Below, in pieces: positions 35,701 through 44,229 of a stretch of 64,000 bases of DNA; within the stretch, counting starts at the first letter, position 1, and every line of letters begins with the position of its first letter. The stretch covers positions 21,477 to 85,476 of the forward strand of contig WNNJ02001092.1 in assembly GCA_012934845.2 (NCBI GenBank), in the 5' to 3' direction. The notes beneath the pieces are model-generated. The model was not told the origin of the DNA, searched no databases, and worked only from the letters and a program-made list of their open reading frames with translations. This DNA comes from Pomphorhynchus laevis (lineage: Eukaryota > Acanthocephala > Palaeacanthocephala > Echinorhynchida > Pomphorhynchidae). The position numbers and the translations under genes are program-made.

Positions 35701-38700
35701 ACTTTAAAGGATGCTGAAATATACCCTTAAAAGCTTAAAGTTAAACAGCTCGCACTATCATCTAAGAATCACATCTTGATATTTGGGAAAATCATTTCAG
35801 AGCTGTTTTGTACGATTCGTTGAATGAATACGTTTTTTCTTCGTATTCTTTATTACTTTCACAATTCTCCGTTACAGAGATAAATCATGACATTGACAAA
35901 ACTTAAATTCACCAACTTAATAGAGTTTTCTGGATATTGCAGTTGAACTCGTTAATAAGATTATATATAAATATAAAATTCCCCATAAATAAGAGGATAT
36001 TTGATATTAATTATTGCAAATACTAGAATTATTATATTATTGTAATAATTATATTATTACAAATACATGTATACATTATATAAAAGTTATAATATAAAAT
36101 TTCATGTGAAACCAATTTTTATAATGTACATTGAAAGGAAGAACGAATGAGTAGAAATATATTACCCCACTACCGTATATAGAGATATACTGTAGGTAAA
36201 GTAATTTCGAGATGAAATGAAATTATACACATGATTTTGAACTTTGCAGGATTTAGTGACATGCGAACCGAAGAAAGGTGGTGGGAAACGGATAAGACGC
36301 AAGCGGAGGAAGTGGATACACGATCATCGATTCTAGATACGGATAGATAAAAGTAGATGTGAATATCATCAGCATATTGCATAACATGAAAATTTTGTGT
36401 TCTGGTTATTGTAGAGAGATCACCGAGAAGAAAGGAGAAAATAAGGGGAAATATTATTAAGCCTTGAGGAACAACGTGTGCGAGAGACGACAGTTGAGAG
36501 AGACAGAAGAAGCTGAATGAACACTGAAAGGACGGTCAGATAACTAAGAGGAAAACCAGGTTACATCAAATTTAAAGAATCCATAGTCATGACGGAGCCG
36601 ATAGAAAAGAATATAATAATGGTCGATGTCGAATGCAGGTGAAAGAGCTGAAGATATTCAAAGACCTGAAGATATTCAAATTGTTTTTAAGTCATCATTA
36701 AAATGCCAAAAAAATTATTTAATAAATTCTTGAAATATAGTAATACCCGTTTGAGTAAAGTTCTCATTGATTTTCTAATGTCCTGTTCATAGTGTTGCTG
36801 ATGATTTGGCTGTACAAAATATAAATAAAAAATCCTGGTTTTTCATTTTAAAAATACCGCTGGTCTATAGAAGTCCCAGAATGCTTGTTCTTGACTGTCC
36901 AAAACTAACTTTTCTGTCTTATCTCGCTTTTTATCGATTCTGCAAGATAAAATCAAATTCATTACATTTGAACTGCAACTTAAATTATTAAAAAGGAAAG
37001 TAGAAATTTTTGCTATAAAAAATAACTAAATTATTTGTTATTTAGTATTTGAAAATAATTAATTTCACTTAAAAACTGAATCTCAAAGTTTCACGGATAC
37101 TGATAAAAATACTGAAATATGGAAAATAATTATTCAAATCTCAATCCGTCATTCTGTATAGTCAGGATCCATCTGCATGGTAGCAGTAAATGCTTTTGTA
37201 TATAATATATATATAATGTGATTATATAATGTAATATATAATTATATATAATGTATTATATATAATACATTTATATAATACATTAATACATTATATATAT
37301 TTATATATAATGTATTATATCATTATATAATGATATTAAATATTGACATTATATAATTATATGATTATAAAATGTGATTTATATAATGCATATATAATAT
37401 ATATTGCGTTTATATTTTATAATTTAAATTATAATTTTATAAATTATAAGTGTCTTTGCCTGTTTTCTACACTTCATTAAAGTATATAATCGTATCCTTA
37501 CGGATCCAGGCACGCAGCTTGAACTATATATATAAATTGTTATTGCGAAAAATCAAAATATCTGTATATATAATTATATATAACCATATAGTGGAAGTGC
37601 GAAAAATCGCTTGAAACTGTGGTCCAGGAGCCAAAGCTGGCTACGATTGATTTTTAATCCATATTTGCTGCTAAATAACTAGACTTCGATCATCAGCTCC
37701 ATCAGTCTAATGTATCACTCCGAGACGCTGCTAACCAAACAGCAGTCATCGTCAGTCAGATGAAGTGGTTAGGGTGCGTTTCGACTGCTTATATATAAAG
37801 TAGATGTATATATACATAATAAATATACATTATTCGCTCGTTTATATATAAAGTAGTTTATACTTTATGTCGTAGATCCGACATAAAGTACAAACGAGCA
37901 AAGAATGACGGGGCAGCCAAACATTGCATAGAAAATGAAAACCATAAGATGGAAACGATAATTATCGAGGCAAATATTCCTGATACGGCTATGCGAAAAC
38001 AAAGGGAAATGTTTTGAATCGGACAGCTCGTGGCAGACCAACAATTTAATGCCGAGCACCCATAATGATTCGTTTTTTTAATGTTATGTAATATTTTTAA
38101 CTAATGGACGAAAGTAAGTAATTATTGTTCAACGTTTCGCTTATCGCTAAGCTTTATTAAGAATTCTTGATAAAGCTTAGCGATAAGCGAAACGTTGAAT
38201 AAGAATTGCTTACTTTCTTCCATGAGTTCAAAATATTACGTAAAATTATATGTATGTATATATAAACAACACCATTTTGTATATATATGTATATTTATTG
38301 AAAATTAATAATAAAACCGGACTAACAAAATATTATTTCATCGTTTCGCCAGTTTTAATTTTTTGAAAGCAAAGAAGAAGCTTCTTCGCCCTAATTGGGC
38401 TCTTGAATAATCCCAATTAGGGTAAAACGTTGAAAATCATATTTTGTTGGTATATCTCCGGTTTTATTATTAATTTTCAATATATGATCGAATCTTAATA
38501 GATCCCGGATCGGGTATAGCAATGTTATCCAAATTGTGTATAGAAATGTTTTCTATATGATTCCTTTTCTGCAGTGTTTGATTCGAGAATATTCTTCAGC
38601 CTGCAAACTCTCGTCACTCTTAGACGGTCATACGATATCAGGCAGCCATCGTCAGTAAGAGGAACTACCATCGTACTGATGGTAGTTACCAGATCGTAAA

Positions 38701-41700
38701 TTTTTATATAGTGGACATATAATATTTAATATATAAATGTTCTATTATATATATAGAACATTTAATATATATTTATATATTATATAATATATATATTATA
38801 TTTATATAATATATATTTTATATTCATATATATTTTAATATATATGTTTTATATTATGTATTTTATATTTATATATAATATATAAACATATATCATAAAT
38901 TTATAATGTATCCTTATCGTGTTTAAGCCCTGTATAGTTAGTAAATTATTTTAAGAAATACCCAACGAATAAGCACGACGATACAACACGGAAATGACGC
39001 CTGTTTTATTGAATCGAGCGAAGACCAATCTCTGGAACAATTTTTTTGTTGTAAATTGTTTCTCAATGTAAAAATTATTATTGTTTATTCCTTTTTGTTT
39101 ATTTATAAAAGGATGTAATATTTTAAGAAAGGGATAAATATATAAATGTCAAATATTATTTATACTTAAACCAACTTCATTTGTACTTCTGCTTCAAGAT
39201 AGATAAGTTCCCATTTTCGAGACAACGAAATTTGCTTTTGTAATTTTGCTAGATTCTCAGCTTCATAATCGGCGAGCTCCATTCTGCTTTTGTTCTGCAT
39301 CGCTCTTTTGCATAGGTATACAGCTAAACTCAAGAGTTGACATTTATTTTTAAAACATATCTAGAAAGTTTATGTAATATGAACAAATAATGCGTATTTA
39401 TTCCTGATTTTCTATTCAAAATTTATTTTATGATTCTTATTTTAATAAATATGGATTGCATAATTATCGTTTTTATAAACAATTTAATATTTTAACTCGT
39501 TTTCGAATTTATATGTCCTTAATAAACATAATATTTTAAAATAAAAGCGGTTTTAGCTTTATTGAAGTAAATAACCGATTTAATTGTAATTTCTAAAACT
39601 TAAATGTTGATATTTAATTGATATTCATTATTTATTTAATATCAACTTAAATGTTGATATTGTTTTATTAAGCAATTTTTAACATAAAATATTGACATGA
39701 TATTTAATTAATAATTATTTTTTATTAATTTATTATTATTTTATCAAATTAATAAAATAATTTATTATCAAAAATGTTGATAATGATTTTTAATAATTTG
39801 GAATTAATTCTTTTTCATCGAAAATAAACCACGAAGAAAAATACACCATCAAGACGCTATAGTTGATATTTTAATTTTTACACTTGCATATAATGAATAG
39901 TATTAATTGATTATTAAATTATAATATTAAGAATGTCACATAATTAACATAAATAAACAAATAAAAATAAATTTTTAATTAATAATTTAAATTTAGAAAT
40001 TTACGAGTTTTAAAATGTTTTTTAACAGCGATATGAAACGACCTACCGTATTCAACGCTATCTGGGTCATCATGGAATGAAGGCCACAGAAATGGTGTCT
40101 AAAAATAAATCAACAAATGTAAAGGAATATAGACTTGTAAACGTTTTAATAAACATTTTAATTTAACTAATCATTACCTGAAACCTGTAAAATGTCCCAT
40201 CATTTTTCACAGTTAGCATTCTATCATCAATTGGAAATATATAGCCCCGACTGGAAATACTGTGAGCTAAGTGCATTGCTTCAGCTAAATAAAATGAAAA
40301 AGAAATAAAAATAAAATTTATTTATTTTAAATAAATAAAAATATTTATTTATTTTTATTAAATAAATATTTATTTATTTAAATATTTATTTATTTTTTAA
40401 TAAAATTAAAAAAATTGAAATTGAAATTTTGACGCTATGATATAACATTATATATCAAATTATGCTATGATAATATAATATTATAATATGGCAAATTAAA
40501 AAACTATTTAAGATGTTTATATTTAATTAGTATAAATTTAAATTTATATTTAAATTTATATATATTTAAATTAAAAAATATACTTCAAATTAGTCACAAT
40601 TTTTGCAATCTTTTTAAAAATGTGCTAAATGTGCTTTTTATATAACGCTGATTTAGTTAAATTTGTTATAACTCCGCACTAGAAATGTTTGTTGTTCAAT
40701 AGGTAGGGCACCCATAAAACTATTACATGTGTCTCATTCTGCAATTAGAGAAATAGTCAATCGTTATATTTTACTACAATCGATATATAGAAAACTCTTT
40801 ATATCATAGTCGTATTTTACACAAAATACAAAAGTTTCTAGTAAATACTTTTTGAGGAAATGCAAACGCATGTGATCATTTAGTTGACATTTTTATATTT
40901 ATGCGGTTGATATTTCAATTACTATTCTTTTGAATCTAAAAATGGAATTCTAAAAATTGAATTCTAAAATTAAATAATACATTGATAATCTATTTAAATA
41001 AATATATTATTTATTAAGTATATTAATTAATTATTAATTATTAATCTATATAAATAATCTATTTAAATATTATTTTAATAATCATATTCGACATAAATAT
41101 TAGTTTCTGTGAATAACATTTGCGGAAATGCATGCACACTTGATTATGAAGGCTTTAAATTTAAACACCAAAACAAATTGTAAAATAATATATGTTTATA
41201 ATGTGAAATTTAGTAGAACTTTTAACAGCTAAATATAAATATGAAAAAAGTTTCACAATCCGGACTTTCAAAAGCAAAATATAAATATAATATTTGTTAA
41301 ATAATAAAAAAGTTTCACAATCAAACATGTTCGGCCTGATATATTAGTTTGCCAGATAAACTTCTAATGTTGTATTGAATTGTTTTGACAAATATCGATT
41401 GCTGTTGCTTGAGGCAATACAACATTCCAAAATACATAAGGATCTTTCTTGTCTTCTTTTCGGTTTGAAATAATAAGTTAATAAATAATAAAAAAATTGA
41501 TTAGCAATAAATAAAATTGATCATCAACTCATATTGTAGGTATGTAAGATTAGATTATGAGAATTAAAATGTCGAAATAAAAACAAACATTTTGTATTTT
41601 TTTCAACAATTATACCTGTGTCATCAACATTGAGATGACGTATTATCCACTGTATAAGATCACTTCCAGTAAAAACACTGGGAATTGACGACAAACATCC

Positions 41701-43772
41701 GCTAACCGTTTTTATTTCAACTCCAATTTCATTGTCCATCATTTTAATAACAATAGATTCAATCTAAATATAAAATTAAAATACTTGAGTATTTAAAATA
41801 ATTATATTATAATTATATTGTGTATTATACGGCTGGGTCCATTTTTCACATTATGTGAAAAATGGTCCTTTTTTCACATAAATTTTTTACCCCTAAAATG
41901 AAAATAAATCTCACTGGAAAAATAATAAAGAGCAATAGAGGAGGTGATAAAATAGCTTATGAAGGCTATTTCTACAATTACACAAAGACCGAGTTGGGCA
42001 AGAAGCATTGGCGCTGCTTCTTGGGAGAATTTTAAACTTGGTTTCAGGGTGAATATCTATCGAATGAAACTTGTAACAAAAAGATATCATTTTGGAATGT
42101 TTACGAGAGAAAAAAGATGAATATTCCCAGAACCACCAACTCTCTTGAAGGTTACCATAGGCATCTAAATAGCTTGATTGATAGTAAACAGAGTTCTATA
42201 ATTCCAATTCTAAATGAACTAAAAAATGAACAGTTAATCGTGGATAACAAGATTTTACTACTTCTTCATGAAGATATAAAAATACCCGAAGATCCCGTGA
42301 AATCCCTTTTGGCTTCCTACAAGTTGCTTCCAAGTATAGATTATCTCAAGTATATTGCTCTGAATTTTCATTGGAAACTTGACTAATAAAAATTTTATTT
42401 AATTTTTTTTACCCCTGTTTTTCATATGTGAAAAAAGGACCATTTTTCACATAATGTGAAAAATGGTCCTAACGCAATAGATTCAATCTAAATATAAAAT
42501 TAAAATACTTGAGTATTTAAAATAATTATATTATAATTATATTGTGTATTATACGCATATTACATTGTATTTGCTGACACTGACCTTTTACTAATAAAAA
42601 TAAATTGAATTACTAAATTTTAATAAATGTTAAATTAGTGCAAATAACAGTTTTGCAAAATATCACAATTTCTTTAATTTTAATATTAATTTTATTAATA
42701 ATTTTAATGAAAAATTATTAATAATTTATTTATAATAAATATTCAGGAACGATCAGGTGTTTTATGAAAAATATAAAATATTCAATTGATAACTCAGATA
42801 TACAAGTGATAATACAAAATATTCTAAGTTAAATATATCAGCCTTGAAAATGAAAAAGGTAATACAGAGATATTAATATTTCAGTAATAAACAATTTTGC
42901 AATCGATTCTTAAGCAATTTGACGATTTCACGTAAATTGGCAGAGTATCGTTGACAAGTATCGATGCTATGTTAGTATCGTTGTTTTGTTAAGTTAATGA
43001 AAAGTGGCCGACACCTGATAACATATGTTGTTCTTCTTTACGGCATCCAATCTTTATTCTAACTTTTATGATATATTGATTAATATTAAATTATATAAAT
43101 CGATTAATATTTTTATGGATTAACGGTAAATTATTTAAATCAGAGCAAATACATCATAACATGTATTGAATCCGCTTCTATGCTTGTTTATGAACAGGAA
43201 ATGAAACCTAAGAGCATAGAAGTTACTCCCGATGACTTCTAATATTTTTTCTAATGCATGAAGTAGTATATATTTATCAATTCATTAAATTATTAAGTTA
43301 TATTTTTATAACTTTAAAATTTTAACTTTATTATAAGAATATGAAATCTCAGTATGAATATAAAATCACAGAAACGTCTCAGTTAACTGATCTAATTTGA
43401 ATATTTTCATGTGTTTGAAATCAGTTATGAGCTTTTAACAACTAAATCGTCAATATATATGACGATTTACAATAAAATTATATTTTATTGTAAATTATGT
43501 TTCAATTATTTTAACTTTGGTTCAACAATACTCGTCATTATTCGACAGTTAATATTTCAACAACACCTGCCAATGTTTTAATTCAATAAATGATTTATTT
43601 AGGTCGAATTTAAAACCATATGCAATGTCGAATAGAATTTTAATCAACTAACATTACATTAACTACATTTGAAATCAGATATTTAGATTGCAATCTCTAC
43701 CTTTCTATACGTATGTAGATGAGGTTTACTAAATTCGTCCAAAATACCATCTTCCAGCCTTTTGGTGCGCAT
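22574..43772 (-). CDS. RGS7-like: R7-subfamily regulator of G-protein signalling (DEP-DHEX-GGL-RGS), 13 exons
   Basis: Exons on the minus strand, in transcript order: 43701-43772, 41616-41763, 40178-40284, 40047-40098, 39176-39323, 36858-36939, 36747-36809, 25483-25586, 25312-25422, 23003-23125, 22884-22958, 22726-22837, 22574-22666 (1290 nt, 430 codons, phases consistent at every junction). Domains: DEP at about residues 35-110 ([40 protein letters not shown]), DHEX ([25 protein letters not shown]...[14 protein letters not shown]), GGL ([13 protein letters not shown]...CYDPFL...NVWLKD), RGS box ([47 protein letters not shown]). R7 proteins accelerate GTP hydrolysis by Gi/o alpha subunits and need G-beta-5 bound to the GGL domain, mainly in neurons and muscle. 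The start ATG (43772) has an in-frame stop 18 bases upstream. The C-terminal end is unsure: reading on past 22574 gives 27 hydrophobic residues to a stop, more likely intron, so a last exon may be missing. Confidence 0.93.
23256..23310 (-). ncRNA. Hammerhead-ribozyme-like core
   Basis: The minus strand reads CTGATGA, GACA, loop CAATA, TGTC, GAAA (23271-23295): an exact hammerhead core with a 4-bp stem II. After GAAA the bases ACA...TGT can form a minimal stem III, followed by T as the cleavage-site base, and ATTG-like pairing for stem I is short. It lies in RGS intron 9, in a GC-richer stretch (23230-23390) that looks like part of a dispersed element. Cleavage activity is not shown; stem I is weak. 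Confidence 0.5.
25312..25586 (-). CDS. RGS7-like: RGS gene exons 8 and 9 (GGL domain)
   Basis: Exon 9 (25312-25422) encodes [19 protein letters not shown] then VNVWLKDST, matching the YDPFL..PDPSNPWLSDD end of GGL domains. Exon 8 (25483-25586) encodes [20 protein letters not shown] and is assigned by phase, a 60-nt intron and a weaker match to the GGL helix around its conserved W. The conserved NPW is NVW here. Confidence 0.8.
26040..26175 (-). other. Conserved structured block in the Naiad 3' region, second copy
   Basis: Inverted copy of 15165-15310 with the same GGCCC/GGGCC arms, GAAAC and CTGATGA-like strings (one copy differs: CTGATGACC is shared around TCATCAG). Stronger conservation than the neighbouring 3' UTR. 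Confidence 0.5.
26213..26962 (-). CDS. Naiad PLE: RT palm and thumb
   Basis: A 228-codon open piece with [16 protein letters not shown] (RT motif 4), [12 protein letters not shown] (the catalytic YxDD), LDMNI (motif 6) and a lysine-rich end. It ends with a stop 3 codons after FLWMDNK. Its start is cut by the nested insertion. Confidence 0.88.
   Translation of the reverse strand, partial: GVIYNYNAYLTKIKPSSKYKYMDKIELIESLNILINQNYLKVGTSIFRQVKGVPMGGNSSPIIAYLFLSFIEYEFVHNCVKTKSKQYKYMKYMFRYIDDICVFNSNNFYSISEHIYPESLILNKTNIDDKEGVYLDMNIKLTLTKTTINLYRKDDIFKFTRNIFLHEHSCIPYNIKYNTLNNEILRIATICNDIGLLQNHLNNLIDTYFKLGYYKNNIKQKIVKYINQHNNIKNKFKLLSGKFLWMDNK
27079..27106 (-). ncRNA. Hammerhead-like motif at PLE end
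   Basis: CTGAAGA, stem GGCT/AGCC, then GAAAG. One base off the hammerhead core (CTGAAGA for CTGATGA). The same motif appears in the inverted arm at 29590-29617. PLE terminal repeats are known to carry hammerhead ribozymes. Confidence 0.45.
27199..27764 (-). CDS. Nested PLE connector and GIY-YIG endonuclease
   Basis: A cysteine-rich connector ([14 protein letters not shown]) followed by [20 protein letters not shown], the GIY-YIG core, then INMR-type arginine (NIRMNTRR) and REQFWIAQL with the metal-binding glutamate. The C-terminal location differs from the surrounding Naiad. Confidence 0.85.
27850..29137 (-). CDS. Nested PLE reverse transcriptase
   Basis: Two adjoining open pieces carry all core RT motifs, including DKGNK near the start, AMGSPIGP and YVDDIFGIW. 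Family-typical order and spacing. The part of the 310-codon frame before DQDDIAN (29138-29190) is antisense to the inverted endonuclease arm and is not RT proper. Confidence 0.88.
29138..29669 (+). repeat. Inverted copy of the nested PLE 3' end
   Basis: Reverse complement of 27029-27562 with very few differences. Encodes the same endonuclease segment ([18 protein letters not shown]) on the plus strand and ends in the same CTGAAGAAGGCT...AGCCGAAAG hairpin motif. Terminal inverted pseudo-LTR of the PLE. Confidence 0.9.
29669..29708. repeat. (TA)n microsatellite at PLE junction
   Basis: About 20 TA units directly between the end of the nested PLE and the resumption of Naiad sequence. Confidence 0.9.
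29709..30410 (-). CDS. Naiad PLE: upstream RT blocks (DKA, PKLHK, DFSTLYT)
   Basis: Broken frames carrying [20 protein letters not shown] and [17 protein letters not shown]. These are the PLE-specific blocks before the palm. The element breaks at the RT palm where the nested PLE begins. Confidence 0.8.
30522..31800 (-). CDS. Naiad PLE: N-terminal GIY-YIG endonuclease and linker
   Basis: The longest open frame of the family (386 codons from 31682). The GIY-YIG fold is seen as [17 protein letters not shown], the catalytic arginine in [11 protein letters not shown], and the metal-binding glutamate in LLEKEDFW. Upstream, in frame to about 31800, are paired cysteines (IVCD, NCN) like the CxC motifs of PLE endonucleases. 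The endonuclease nicks target DNA to prime reverse transcription. The remaining 280 residues are an N/K/I-rich linker with no known domain. Confidence 0.85.
31831..32967. other. AT-rich intron 7 DNA
   Basis: No exon of the RGS gene and no element recognised. Simple AT repeats (31900-31975). Confidence 0.4.
32981..33140 (+). mobile_element. tRNA-headed SINE with 13-bp target-site duplication
   Basis: Contains GGTGGAGGCGTGTGC, an A-box-like string, and GGGGTTCAAACCTCGAG, a good match to the tRNA B box (GGTTCRANNCC), about 35 bp apart as in pol III promoters. The 160-bp unit is flanked by TATAATTATTATT at 32968-32980 and 33141-33153. The body ends in GTCGAAAGAC and CGATGATGAAGC. Because the flanks are AT-rich, chance duplication is possible, but the boundaries coincide with the composition change. 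Confidence 0.6.
33361..33478 (+). repeat. 36-bp tandem repeats in the LINE 5' UTR
   Basis: Three and a bit units starting AAGCAACGATCGAACAACGA, about 100 bp before the first ORF1 codons. Tandem 5' UTR repeats often hold the internal promoter of LINEs. Confidence 0.75.
33581..34626 (+). CDS. LINE ORF1 protein (cysteine-rich start, coiled coil, RRM-like)
   Basis: Overlapping frames 33581-33901 and 33838-34626. The first has [11 protein letters not shown] and [13 protein letters not shown]; the second has CDFYCDSC, then a coiled-coil-like [20 protein letters not shown], then an RRM-like [20 protein letters not shown], and an end [20 protein letters not shown]. The same order is seen in the LINE at 61.3-62.3 kb. 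ORF1 proteins bind the LINE RNA. The shift between the two frames, about 50 bases overlapped, is a break or a frameshift site. Confidence 0.75.
34645..35387 (+). CDS. LINE ORF2, endonuclease domain
   Basis: APE-like endonuclease in two frames. [13 protein letters not shown] carries the N of motif I, VLTETF the catalytic E, IIAGDFN (35095-35113) the D and N, and CIDILFTN and [11 protein letters not shown] the final D and H. A stop ends the first frame at 35079 and another follows GDFN. Starts 18 bases after ORF1. Confidence 0.75.
35388..36110 (+). other. Decayed LINE remainder and AT-rich DNA
   Basis: Base composition stays balanced to about 35900 and suggests the connector between endonuclease and RT, but no motif is left; AT-rich intron follows. 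Confidence 0.3.
36120..36660 (-). pseudogene. LINE RT fragment (same family as 58.2-62.4 kb)
   Basis: Minus strand encodes [16 protein letters not shown] and [11 protein letters not shown], matching [17 protein letters not shown] and KQYADDILLY in the LINE at 59 kb. The GLPQG segment between them is damaged. In sense with the RGS gene, just 5' (in genome order) of exons 7 and 6. Confidence 0.8.
36747..36939 (-). CDS. RGS7-like: RGS gene exons 6 and 7 (end of DHEX and linker)
   Basis: Exon 6 (36858-36939) encodes [20 protein letters not shown] then WDFYRPA, nearly identical in pattern to RGS7. Exon 7 (36747-36809) encodes [20 protein letters not shown], matching the TTEVDIKK region loosely. 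Intron of 48 nt between them. Confidence 0.85.
37195..37440. repeat. TA-rich satellite-like stretch
   Basis: Dense TATATAATG/ATTATATA repeats with many local inverted repeats. A similar stretch lies at 38700-38900. Both are in RGS intron 5. Confidence 0.7.
37600..37790. repeat. Dispersed repeat X, copy 2
   Basis: Matches 21166-21305 from GAAAAATCGCTTGA to AATGTATCACTCC. It goes on with AGCAGTCATCGTCAGTCAGA, which is close to GCAGCCATCGTCAGTAAGA at 38641-38660, so a third piece of the family lies there. Confidence 0.7.
38077..38250. mobile_element. Palindromic element with hammerhead-like arms
   Basis: Two arms of about 80 bp (38077-38160 and 38168-38250) that mirror each other around AAGAATTCTT. 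Each arm contains GATAAAGCTTAGCGATAAGC followed by GAAACGTTG, i.e. a hairpin flanked by TTGATAA and GAAA, similar to the hammerhead-like ends of PLEs. Not coding; the 64-codon frame at 37865-38059 is unrelated and unconvincing. Confidence 0.65.
38294..38484. mobile_element. Second palindromic element
   Basis: Ends ATTGAAAATTAATAATAAAA (38294 on) and its reverse complement up to 38484. Inside are CGTTTCGCC and, on the other side, TTGAATAA, stem CCC/GGG, AAAACGTTG (38402-38431), a degenerate version of the same motif as at 38.1 kb. 191 bp in total. Confidence 0.65.
39176..39323 (-). CDS. RGS7-like: RGS gene exon 5 (DHEX helices)
   Basis: Encodes [20 protein letters not shown] and [14 protein letters not shown] chose the donor GTTGGT at 39175 over GTTTAA at 39171 because only the former keeps frame with exon 6 and gives the conserved K before IDKKRDK. 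Confidence 0.9.
40047..40284 (-). CDS. RGS7-like: RGS gene exons 3 and 4 (end of DEP, linker)
   Basis: Exon 3 (40178-40284) encodes [20 protein letters not shown] and DGTFYRFQ; exon 4 (40047-40098) encodes [17 protein letters not shown]. They are separated by a 79-nt intron with GTAATG and TTTTTAG ends. This matches the FQTPYFWPS region of vertebrate RGS7. Confidence 0.92.
41616..41763 (-). CDS. RGS7-like: RGS gene exon 2 (DEP domain, first half)
   Basis: Acceptor TATATTTAG, then [20 protein letters not shown] and [20 protein letters not shown], the first DEP helices. Donor GTATAA after phase 1. Its first 13 bases and acceptor are duplicated at 42475-42554, on the far side of a MULE insertion. 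Confidence 0.92.
41751..41830. repeat. 80-bp direct repeat, left copy
   Basis: Identical over all 80 bases to 42475-42554. It includes the acceptor and first 13 coding bases of RGS exon 2 and lies directly at the end of the MULE. Confidence 0.95.
41831..42474 (+). mobile_element. MULE (Mutator-like) DNA transposon remnant with FLYWCH domain
   Basis: 644 bp with long terminal inverted repeats of about 48 bp, themselves built of CCATTTTTCACAT / ATGTGAAAAATGG palindromes. From about 41915 the plus strand encodes a FLYWCH zinc finger ([18 protein letters not shown], then WRC), ended by a stop; from 42117 an 89-codon frame encodes [18 protein letters not shown] and [10 protein letters not shown], the C-terminal motif of animal MULE transposases. 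The catalytic DDE core between is deleted, so it cannot move by itself. Flanked by perfect 80-bp direct repeats, far longer than the 8-11 bp duplications normal for MULEs. Located in RGS intron 1. Confidence 0.8.
42475..42554. repeat. 80-bp direct repeat, right copy
   Basis: Perfect copy of 41751-41830. On the minus strand it places a second TATATTTAG acceptor followed by ATTGAATCTATTG upstream of the true exon 2, a potential decoy splice site. Confidence 0.95.
42555..43700. other. RGS intron 1, AT-rich
   Basis: No element or exon recognised apart from AT runs. Confidence 0.4.
43701..43772 (-). CDS. RGS7-like: RGS gene exon 1 (start codon, N-terminus)
   Basis: Encodes [16 protein letters not shown] and ends HTYRK before a GTAGAG donor. 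The end aligns with the VYRK that precedes the DEP domain in RGS6/7. In-frame TGA at 43788-43790 upstream supports this start. Phase 0 donor. Confidence 0.8.
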
Positions 43773-43799
43773 TCCTTTGCGATAGCTTCAAAAGAACAT

Positions 43800-44160
43800 T
43801 TACAATAATTCACATATTGGATAATTTAAAATAATTAACATAATTTTTTGTAATAACTAATAATCATAGCTTATTGTTATAATTATAATTAATCATATTT
43901 TAATTAATTTGATAATTAATTATTACAACATAGTAAACTATGTTGTAAATAACATAGTTTACAGATGTAATTTAAATATTGACTGAGGATCTATTTCTGC
44001 GTAGATATTTTATTTTAAATTTTTAATAATTACCCAGCAATTAGAAAATGTATAAAGTTGTATAAAATTGGAACTATGAATACAATTCATATTAATAAAG
44101 TAAATAGATTTCACTATTTGTAGCTTAATATCTGCATTTTATAATATCTGTATTTTTAAT
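43800..44160. promoter_or_regulatory. Upstream region of the RGS gene
   Basis: AT-rich sequence 5' of the start codon (minus strand). An inverted repeat ACATAGTTTAC / GTAAACTATGT at about 43927-43964 is visible. No clear TATA or initiator could be singled out in this composition; the transcription start could be further away if a 5' UTR intron exists. Confidence 0.25.
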
Positions 44161-44210
44161 AAATCAAATCAGCTGAGTCTACGCATTTAATATAATTATA
44201 AAGTTAATTT
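44160..44210 (-). repeat. Naiad 3' terminal box
   Basis: AATCAAATCAGCTGAGTCTACG and the following bases match the extreme 3' ends of the Naiad copies at 15740-15770 and 25855-25880. Only the end is present, consistent with 5' truncation. Confidence 0.6.
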
Positions 44211-44229
44211 TTCAAACAAAAACAATTTA

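Larger units (their letters stand above)
33340..35960 (+). mobile_element. LINE (CR1/Jockey-like), lacking RT
   Basis: Plus-strand element with 5' tandem repeats, an ORF1 and the apurinic-type endonuclease part of ORF2; past about 35.4 kb the frame decays and no RT palm is found before 35.96 kb. It lies in RGS intron 7, antisense to that gene. ORF1 resembles that of the LINE at 58.2-62.4 kb but is clearly diverged, so it is a second lineage. Confidence 0.8.

Noticed and set aside
35388-35930. Search for the RT core of the plus-strand LINE
   Set aside because: No GLPQG or YADD equivalent in any plus-strand frame; only the minus-strand fragment at 36.1-36.7 kb has YADD and it belongs to the other LINE family.
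37865-38059. 64-codon minus-strand frame in RGS intron 5
   Set aside because: Tested as a possible RGS exon, but it matches no part of R7 proteins and its splice sites do not fit the phases of exons 5 and 6.
39171-39175. Alternative donor GTTTAAGT for RGS exon 5
   Set aside because: It would put a stop right after the exon 6 acceptor; the donor 4 bases upstream keeps the frame.
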